Origin: Candidatus Caenarcanales bacterium
GTDB lineage: Bacteria; Cyanobacteriota; Vampirovibrionia; Caenarcaniphilales; Caenarcanaceae
Reading direction: 5' to 3'
DNA length: 27,070 nucleotides
Assembly (NCBI GenBank): GCA_947489925.1
Contig: CANLFK010000008.1
Span: 1-27,070 of the forward strand
A model generated the notes under the pieces. The model did no database searches. It saw only the letters and a list, made by a program, of their open reading frames with translations, and had not been told where the DNA came from. Below, piece after piece: positions 21,824-27,070 of the stretch; the first letter of the stretch is position 1; each line of letters starts with the position of its first letter. A program made the translations under genes and the position numbers.

Positions 21824-24085
21824 ATGATTTTCAATTTAGATTTAATTCAAAAGCTTTATTCAGAGATGCCAGCCAAAATAGAGCAAGCCAGAAAACTTTT
21901 AGGCAAACCTTTAACTTTAACCGAAAAAATATTATATGCTCATTTAGCCGACCAAAACTTGCAAACAGCTCCGCAGCGTGGAAAATCTTATGTTGATTTT
22001 TACCCAGACCGTGTGGCTATGCAAGATGCAACTGCTCAGATGGCACTTCTGCAATTTATGTCGGCTGGTATTCCCACAGTGGCTGTTCCTTCTACCGTGC
22101 ATTGCGACCATTTAATTCAGGCAGAAATTGGTGCCGAAAAAGACTTAAATAATGCCAATGAAAAAAACCGTGAAGTTTATGAATTTTTGGCTTCGGTTTC
22201 AAATAAATATGGCATTGGTTTTTGGAAGCCGGGTGCGGGTATTATTCATCAAGTAGTTTTGGAAAATTATGCTTTTCCGGGTGGAATGATGATTGGAACT
22301 GACTCTCATACTCCGAATGCAGGAGGCTTGGGAATGTTAGCCATTGGGGTTGGCGGTGCAGATGCGGTTGATGTAATGGCTGGCATGAGCTGGGAACTTA
22401 AATTTCCTAAAATTATTGGTGTAAAACTTACTGGTAAACTCTCTGGCTGGACTTCTGCTAAAGATGTGATTTTGGCTTTGGCTGGTATTTTAACAGTTAA
22501 AGGTGGAACTGGTGCAATAGTTGAATATTTTGGAGATGGCACAAAGTCTATTAGTTGTACGGGAAAAGCCACTATTTGCAATATGGGAGCAGAAATCGGA
22601 GCGACAACTTCTGTTTTTCCTTATGATGAAAAAATGGCAAATTATTTAAAAGCAACTGGACGAGAAGAAATTGCTAATTTGGCAAATAAAGTTTCTCAAT
22701 TTTTAGTTCCAGATGCTGAAATTGAACAAAATCCTAATAATTATTATGACCAAGTTATTGAGATTAACTTAAATGAACTTGAACCACATATTAATGGACC
22801 TTTTACGCCAGATAAAGCTTGGAAATTATCTGAATTTGCTAAGGCCGTTAAGGAAAATAATTATCCAAATGACTTAAAAGTGGCTTTGATTGGTAGTTGT
22901 ACAAATTCAAGTTATGAAGATATTGACCGTTCAACTAGTTTGGCAAAACAAGCTTTAGAAAAAGGCTTAAAAGCAAAATCTCAGTTTTTAATAACTCCCG
23001 GTTCTGAAGGAGTAAGAGCCACTATTGAAAGAGATGGGCAATTAGCAGTTTTAGAAAAGCTCGGCGCTGAAGTTATGGCAAATGCTTGCGGTCCTTGTAT
23101 TGGTCAGTGGAAACGCAATGATATTCAAAAAGGGGATAAAAATTCAATTATTACCAGTTTTAATCGTAATTTTGCCGCTCGTAATGATTCTAACCCCGAA
23201 ACTTTTGCTTTTGTCTCTAGTCCTGAAATAGTAACTGCTTTTGCTTTAGCTGGTAATTTATCATTTAATCCAAAAACTGATTATTTAAAAAATGAAAAAG
23301 GCGAAAAAATCAAACTAGAAGCGCCAAATGGTTATGAATTACCACCAAAGAACTTTGTAAAAGACGAAGACGGTTATATTTCTCCAGCCGAAGATGGATC
23401 TAAAGTACAAGTTAATATTTCTGAAACTAGCGATAGATTACAAACCTTAGCTCCTTTTATAGCTTGGGACGGCAAAGATATTATTGATGCACCTTTATTG
23501 ATCAAAGCAAAAGGTAAATGTACAACTGATCATATTTCAATGGCTGGACCTTGGCTAAAATATCGTGGGCATTTGGATAATATTTCTAATAATTTATTAA
23601 TTGGGGCTATTAATTACTTTAATGAAAAACCTAATTCTGTTAAAAATCAAATTACGAATCAATACGATGAAGTACCCAAAGTAGCCAGAGCTTATAAAGC
23701 CCAGAACTTAGGTTGGATTGTTATTGGTGATGAGAATTATGGCGAAGGCTCAAGTCGTGAACATGCAGCAATGGAACCTCGTTGGTTAGGTGGCAGGGCA
23801 ATTATTGTAAAATCTTTTGCTCGTATTCATGAAACAAATCTTAAAAAACAAGGAATGTTGCCCTTAACTTTTGCTAATGCGAGCGACTATGACAAAATTC
23901 AAGAAGATGACAAATTATCAATTATTGGTTTAACTGAATTTGCTCCAAATAAACCGCTCTCTTTAATCATTAAACACAAAGACGGTTCACAAGAAGAAGT
24001 TCAAGTGAATCATACATTCAATGAAAGTCAAATTGCTTGGTTTAAAGCTGGTTCTGCTCTTAATTTAATTGCTGGTAAGGATTGA
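21824..24085 (+). CDS. acn: Aconitate hydratase, mitochondrial-type
   Basis: Aconitase isomerises citrate and isocitrate in the tricarboxylic acid cycle using a [4Fe-4S] cluster. The 753-residue protein aligns in pattern with the mitochondrial ACO2 type rather than AcnB: PDRVAMQDATAQMALLQFMSAGIPTVAVPSTVHCDHLI, GIIHQVVLENYAFPGGMMIGTDSHTPNAGGLG, cluster ligands C359 in GSCTNSSYED and C422/C425 in NACGPCIGQW, then KCTTDHISMAGPWLKYRGHL and GDENYGEGSSREHAA in the swivelling domain. All are intact. The last 58 bp are duplicated at 25006-25063, beyond phzF; here the gene ends KD-TGA, while the distant copy reads KD-TAA, perhaps the original end. Confidence 0.97.
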   Translation: MIFNLDLIQKLYSEMPAKIEQARKLLGKPLTLTEKILYAHLADQNLQTAPQRGKSYVDFYPDRVAMQDATAQMALLQFMSAGIPTVAVPSTVHCDHLIQAEIGAEKDLNNANEKNREVYEFLASVSNKYGIGFWKPGAGIIHQVVLENYAFPGGMMIGTDSHTPNAGGLGMLAIGVGGADAVDVMAGMSWELKFPKIIGVKLTGKLSGWTSAKDVILALAGILTVKGGTGAIVEYFGDGTKSISCTGKATICNMGAEIGATTSVFPYDEKMANYLKATGREEIANLANKVSQFLVPDAEIEQNPNNYYDQVIEINLNELEPHINGPFTPDKAWKLSEFAKAVKENNYPNDLKVALIGSCTNSSYEDIDRSTSLAKQALEKGLKAKSQFLITPGSEGVRATIERDGQLAVLEKLGAEVMANACGPCIGQWKRNDIQKGDKNSIITSFNRNFAARNDSNPETFAFVSSPEIVTAFALAGNLSFNPKTDYLKNEKGEKIKLEAPNGYELPPKNFVKDEDGYISPAEDGSKVQVNISETSDRLQTLAPFIAWDGKDIIDAPLLIKAKGKCTTDHISMAGPWLKYRGHLDNISNNLLIGAINYFNEKPNSVKNQITNQYDEVPKVARAYKAQNLGWIVIGDENYGEGSSREHAAMEPRWLGGRAIIVKSFARIHETNLKKQGMLPLTFANASDYDKIQEDDKLSIIGLTEFAPNKPLSLIIKHKDGSQEEVQVNHTFNESQIAWFKAGSALNLIAGKD
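24026..24083 (+). repeat. 58-bp direct repeat, left copy (end of aconitase gene)
   Basis: Starts AGTCAAATTGCTTGG and ends AAGGATT, covering the last 19 codons of the aconitase gene. It matches 25006-25063 at 57 of 58 bases (T at 24076, C at 25056). The copies bracket the phzF gene. Confidence 0.95.
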
Positions 24086-24115
24086 GGTTTTATAGATTGC
24101 ATTCTTACTACTTTT

Positions 24116-24913
24116 CTATTCTAAGTATATTTCTCCGATTAAGTACAGCCTCCCTTCTCCGCTAATTTCAACCCTGTCTTTTAAGCAACGGCATTGTAAA
24201 TACCCTTTGCGTTCTGACAGTTGTATTGCTGTTAATTCAGTTTTATTCAGCCGTTTTGTCCAATATGGAGTTAAAGTAGTATGAGCCGAACCAGTTACAG
24301 AGTCTTCATTGATTCCCGATTGTGGTGCAAAAAATCTTGACACAAAATCAACCTCATCACCTTTGGCCGTTATAATAACTCCGCGTGCTTTGAGCTTTGA
24401 GATTTTGTCAAATAGTGGAATTATTTCCTTTATTTCATCTTCTGTGTCAAACACAAGCAAAAAGTCTGTTTTGCCCTTGAAGGCTAGGTTAGGTTTAATA
24501 TTAAAGCTCTCAGCTATTTCAGGTGATAATTCTACCGCTTGAAATGAGTCTGTCGGAAAATTCAATGTCAATAATTCTGCTTTTTTAGTTACTGTTAGTT
24601 CTCCGCTTCTTGGGGAATTAAAGTGAATAATGTTTCCTTTATGATTTTCGTAGTTGAATAAAACGAAAGCTGCGGCTAATGTTGCGTGTCCACATAGATC
24701 AACTTCAACTGTGGGTGTAAACCATCTTATTTGATACTGATTATCTTCCTTTGTATAAAATGCCGTCTCAGCAAGGTTGTTTTCCATTGCTATTTTTTGT
24801 AAAATATCATCACTCAACCATTGTTCAAGTGGACAAACTGCCGCTGGGTTTCCTGAAAAAACCTTGTTTGCAAATGCGTCTATTTGATATATTTTCTGTT
24901 TCATTAGTGTCAT
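24116..24913 (-). CDS. PhzF-family isomerase/epimerase-like protein
   Basis: A 265-residue PhzF-family protein, related to diaminopimelate epimerase. Landmarks: QIDAFANKVFSGNPAAVCPL at the N-terminus, MENNLAETAFYTK (with the conserved Glu of the active site), RWFTPTVEVDLCGHATLAAAFVL, and SRFFAPQSGINEDSVTGSAHTTLTPYW. These are the strongest motifs in the family, and all are present. The substrate is unknown for most members. ATG at 24913 or 24904 could serve as start; the second gives the usual M-K-x-x-I-YQIDAF beginning. The gene lies antisense just after the aconitase gene and is flanked by 58-bp duplications of that gene's end, so it is probably a late arrival. Confidence 0.93.
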   Translation of the reverse strand: MTLMKQKIYQIDAFANKVFSGNPAAVCPLEQWLSDDILQKIAMENNLAETAFYTKEDNQYQIRWFTPTVEVDLCGHATLAAAFVLFNYENHKGNIIHFNSPRSGELTVTKKAELLTLNFPTDSFQAVELSPEIAESFNIKPNLAFKGKTDFLLVFDTEDEIKEIIPLFDKISKLKARGVIITAKGDEVDFVSRFFAPQSGINEDSVTGSAHTTLTPYWTKRLNKTELTAIQLSERKGYLQCRCLKDRVEISGEGRLYLIGEIYLE

Positions 24914-25005
24914 TTGTGTCTGTCCTAGCTTTTTTTATAATTATTTTAATCAATTTTTATAAATTAGTTGATAGATGTTCTTTATAGCAATTCTCAAATA
25001 GGAGT

Positions 25006-25063
25006 AGTCAAATTGCTTGGTTTAAAGCTGGTTCTGCTCTTAATTTAATTGCTGGCAAGGATT
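25006..25063 (+). repeat. 58-bp direct repeat, right copy (displaced aconitase 3' end)
   Basis: A 57/58 match to the last codons of the aconitase gene, here followed by TAA. It is not part of any long frame. AGTCAA at its left edge would supply TTGACT as a -35 for phzF on the minus strand, with TATAAA (24986-24981) 19 bp further; this is a weak promoter candidate. The 24914-25277 gap otherwise holds a hairpin at 25083-25148 and the acpP promoter. Confidence 0.95.
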
Positions 25064-25082
25064 AATTAATTATATAAAAAAA

Positions 25083-25148
25083 GCAATAATAATTTACTCT
25101 CTCACTCTCAATATCTCTTGAAAAGCAGCGGGGAGTAATATTTATTGC
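25083..25148. repeat. Long imperfect inverted repeat between displaced acn end and acpP
   Basis: GCAATAA (25083-25089) pairs with TTATTGC (25142-25148), and TTACTC (25094-25099) pairs with GAGTAA (25133-25138). The two stems are separated by a small internal loop (TAAT against TAT), and the hairpin loop is about 33 nt. It lies 20 bp past the displaced aconitase stop and could be a former terminator or a structured RNA. There is no U-tract directly after it. Confidence 0.4.
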
Positions 25149-25211
25149 AAATAATCGGGCGAGTTAAATTAGAGAAAATCAAAAATATTAAAAGAAAATT
25201 ATTTGAATCTA

Positions 25212-25240
25212 TTGTGATTCTTTAAAAGATAATGTATTCT
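25212..25240 (+). promoter_or_regulatory. Promoter of acpP
   Basis: TTGTGA (25212-25217), a 17-bp spacer and TATTCT (25235-25240), 38 bp before the acpP start. It agrees with the sigma70 consensus at most positions and is the only good match in this gap on the plus strand. Confidence 0.55.
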
Positions 25241-25277
25241 AATTTTCGTAATAGTTTCACAAAATATAATTTTAAGC

Positions 25278-25523
25278 ATGGACAGAGAACAAGCTCTAGC
25301 TAAAGTCCAAGATGTTGTTTCGAAGCAATTATCGATAGACAAAGAAAAAGTAACTGAATCTTCTTCCTTTATGGGAGACTTAGGGGCCGACTCTTTGGAT
25401 GTAGTTGAGTTAGTAATGGCTTTTGAAGAGGAATTTAATGTAGAGATTCCAGACGAAGAAGCAGAAAAGTTAATAACAGTTTGTGATGCTGTTGAATATT
25501 TGGTAACCAGAGCAAAAAAATAA
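25278..25523 (+). CDS. acpP: Acyl carrier protein
   Basis: Carries growing acyl chains in fatty acid synthesis. The 81-residue acidic protein has the 4'-phosphopantetheine attachment site Ser39 in GADSLD, followed by VVELVMAFEEEFNVEIPDEEAEKL (recognition helix II) and TVCDAVEYLVTRAKK. Size and sequence are those of a primary ACP. No fab genes flank it; fabF or fabD would be the usual neighbours, so it is separated from its pathway cluster. It has its own promoter and ATG 25278. Confidence 0.97.
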   Translation: MDREQALAKVQDVVSKQLSIDKEKVTESSSFMGDLGADSLDVVELVMAFEEEFNVEIPDEEAEKLITVCDAVEYLVTRAKK

Positions 25524-25599
25524 AGTTTTAAAAGTCTTAATTATAAATTAATATAAGGTTTTCATATTAAAAAGGAAATACTTAAGTTTTTGTGTAATA

Positions 25600-26589
25600 T
25601 TGATTAATATTCTTGCTGTTTTACAAATAAGAAGAAATCTCCTTTGTGGGGTTTGTTTATTTATTTTTATTAATATATTTGCTCCTTTAAAAGCTAAAGT
25701 CTTTGATTTGCAAGCGTTAAGAGACAAAACTAGACATCAAAATCTAGATAATCGCTCTTCATTGCAAATTAAGCTTTACACAAAAGAGGCTATCAATTAT
25801 TTAGATGAATTAGCTATTCCTTTTGATAATTTAAAATGTGCAAAGAACGATGAATTTTGCTGGTGGGTTTTATTTCATACTAGTATTGGTGCAAGTAGTA
25901 ATAAACAAATGCAGAAATTTGCTGTTTCTGTGCCTTTTAATTACAAAAGAAATGTATTTGTTGGTGAATCTCATATTGCCCAATATTCAGCTTATTATCT
26001 ATTAAAAAAAGTATCACTTAATACGCCTTTACAAAGTGGACAAACTTTAAACGAATATATTATTAATAGAGACTGGCAAAAAGATTTTAGACAAAATGCT
26101 GACAAAGAGCCCAGTTGGTATTTCATGGTCAATCATTTTTACAGGCAATTACCAGAAATTAACCCAGTTTATAATACTGAAAGAGCTTGTCAAGGCGGTC
26201 ATTATTTGGTAGGTCTTTCAACTAAAAAAAATATATATCCATCGCTTTTTAATCATGAACTGAGAGATTATTATTTTAGGCTAAAGCAAGCAGCTCAAAC
26301 TTTTACGCCAGCCGATTTATACAATCCATACAAGGCCGATTTGCTTACACACGGTTTAGAAACTTTATGTTTAAGTGGTCATTTAGAATTAATTGACGAA
26401 CAAATTTTTTATGCTAATTTGCTTCTTCTGCAAAGTTATAGTGTTGAAATCGAAAAAGAAAGAAAAAAATATAATACTCCAGAAGCTTTTGTCCAAGGAA
26501 ATAAAGAATTAGCTTATAGCACTGGTGAGATATTAGGACATTTTCGCAATGGTTTAAAAATTTGTAGTGCTGTTCAAAAGCAGTTTTAG
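25600..26589 (+). CDS. Exported protein of unknown function
   Basis: A protein of about 330 residues that I do not recognise. The N-terminus IRRNLLCGVCLFIFINIFAPLKAKVFDL looks like a signal peptide with cleavage after LKA. The mature part is rich in aromatic residues, with FCWWVLFHT, VGESHIAQYSAYYLLKK, RACQGGHYLVGL, LTHGLETLCLSGHLELIDEQIFYANLLLLQSY and several Cys that could form disulphides. No enzyme motif is clear. The start is uncertain: TTG at 25600 is the only near-standard start, yet an AAAAAGGA site at 25569-25576 sits too far upstream for it, and the frame is open back to 25552. It follows acpP by about 76 bp. Confidence 0.6.
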   Translation: MINILAVLQIRRNLLCGVCLFIFINIFAPLKAKVFDLQALRDKTRHQNLDNRSSLQIKLYTKEAINYLDELAIPFDNLKCAKNDEFCWWVLFHTSIGASSNKQMQKFAVSVPFNYKRNVFVGESHIAQYSAYYLLKKVSLNTPLQSGQTLNEYIINRDWQKDFRQNADKEPSWYFMVNHFYRQLPEINPVYNTERACQGGHYLVGLSTKKNIYPSLFNHELRDYYFRLKQAAQTFTPADLYNPYKADLLTHGLETLCLSGHLELIDEQIFYANLLLLQSYSVEIEKERKKYNTPEAFVQGNKELAYSTGEILGHFRNGLKICSAVQKQF

Positions 26590-26667
26590 TCAATTAATTT
26601 AAGTTTTTAATGATTTCCATATAATCTTTTGATAATTAATTAATTAGTTTGGGTAAATTAATTCTAC

Positions 26668-26692
26668 AGATTATTAGGAGCAAGAATAATCT
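26668..26692. repeat. Short perfect inverted repeat in the leader of the last gene
   Basis: AGATTATT (26668-26675) and AATAATCT (26685-26692) are perfectly complementary around a 9-bp loop, AGGAGCAAG. It lies about 33 bp before the likely TTG start of the next gene and could be an operator or an mRNA hairpin. There is no T-tract, so it is not a clear terminator. Confidence 0.4.
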
Positions 26693-26724
26693 AGCCTTCT
26701 TATTTGACTAAGTGGAGAAAAACA

Positions 26725-27070
26725 TTGTTAGGCTTTAATAAAAAAATGAATATAAGAAAAGGTTTAGTCTTATTGACTGCAGTTAGCCTTGGGCTTTCTT
26801 TTGGGTTTAGCCTAAAACTTAGAGCTGATATTGCAGTGGAGGGCAATTTTTCGGGTGGAACAGCTTCTGATATAAGCAATAATAATCAAATTCAATTACA
26901 AAATGCCTCGCAAAACCTGAATCAAACACAGGTAAATAGTTATAGTAGGACTGGTATGGTTTCTTCTCCCAGTGGTGGTGGCTCAAATACTGTTATTGGC
27001 TCTCCTAGTGCTTTTGCTAATACTCATTTATTCAATGCACCTTGGAATTTTACGCCTCCTAATATTTTAT
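26725..27070 (+). CDS. Exported protein of unknown function, 5' part
   Basis: A frame that runs off the right edge. From ATG 26746 it reads MNIRKGLVLLTAVSLGLSFGFSLKLRADIAVEG, a standard signal peptide with likely cleavage near LRA, then a Ser/Asn/Gln/Gly-rich region (NNNQIQLQNASQNLNQTQVN, SPSGGGSN) of low complexity, typical of secreted or surface proteins. TTG at 26725 is preferred as start because GTGGAGA (26712-26718) lies 6-7 bp upstream; the ATG at 26746 has no ribosome-binding site. Seven residues would be added before the signal peptide. No family is recognised and the rest of the gene is outside the window. Confidence 0.6.
   Translation, partial: MLGFNKKMNIRKGLVLLTAVSLGLSFGFSLKLRADIAVEGNFSGGTASDISNNNQIQLQNASQNLNQTQVNSYSRTGMVSSPSGGGSNTVIGSPSAFANTHLFNAPWNFTPPNIL

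Noticed and set aside
1..27070. CRISPR array, transposase, integrase or prophage genes
   Set aside because: No regularly spaced repeats and no recombinase or phage structural motifs were found in any frame I could read. The direct repeats seen occur only in pairs.

Overview
This is AT-rich bacterial chromosomal DNA with tightly packed genes, ATG/GTG/TTG starts and several sigma70-like promoters. The strongest taxonomic clue is the ribosomal cluster rpsN-rpsH-rplF-rplR-rpsE-rplO-secY-adk. It has no rpmD (L30) between rpsE and rplO, an absence shared by Cyanobacteria, Chlamydiae and some other lineages. With a HemD-like enzyme, a mitochondrial-type aconitase, an acyl carrier protein and a Geobacter-type FeoB, a non-photosynthetic relative of Cyanobacteria (Melainabacteria/Vampirovibrionia type) is my best guess, but it is unproven.

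Layout. 1-1613 (+): 3' end of rsmE, an orphan DUF2281-type antitoxin with a toxin remnant, and a PstS-like phosphate-binding lipoprotein. 1622-3731 (-): a compact unit of a candidate structured RNA, an AbiD/AbiF-type HEPN gene, a truncated SbcD-like phosphoesterase and hemD. 3818-8816 (+): the rpsN-to-adk cluster behind its own promoter. 8877-10441 (-): rplS and malic enzyme. 10575-14400: an alpha/beta hydrolase (+), tRNA-Tyr and tRNA-Thr (-), a peptide-type ABC ATPase, an unknown small protein and radA (all +). 14417-19922: feoB (-), then an accessory island with a Phd/PIN pair (-), hicBA (+), methyltransferase remnants and a RelBE-type pair (+), closed by a degenerate copy of the feoB GTPase domain (-). 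19999-24085: a YbiT-type ABC-F ATPase (-) and aconitase (+). 24116-27070: phzF (-), acpP (+) and two exported proteins of unknown function (+), the last cut by the window edge.

Three observations stand out. (1) Immediately upstream of the Abi-like HEPN gene, on the same strand, is a promoter followed by a short sequence that folds into a C5/G5-closed hairpin with an inner stem and ends in seven U. This is the architecture expected of an abiF-type noncoding RNA, the RNA partner of the toxin-antitoxin family from which Cas13 is proposed to have arisen. (2) Small accessory genes sit between direct duplications of the edge of a neighbouring gene: phzF between two 58-bp copies of the aconitase 3' end (57/58 identical), and hicBA between two 51-bp copies of a methyltransferase start (47/51). 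On a larger scale the toxin-antitoxin cluster lies between feoB and a partial feoB copy. No integrase or transposase is visible. (3) The feoB copy keeps an intact P-loop and an open frame of 301 codons but has lost the G2, G3 and G4 consensus, and ends in a single membrane segment. It looks like a membrane-anchored pseudo-GTPase.
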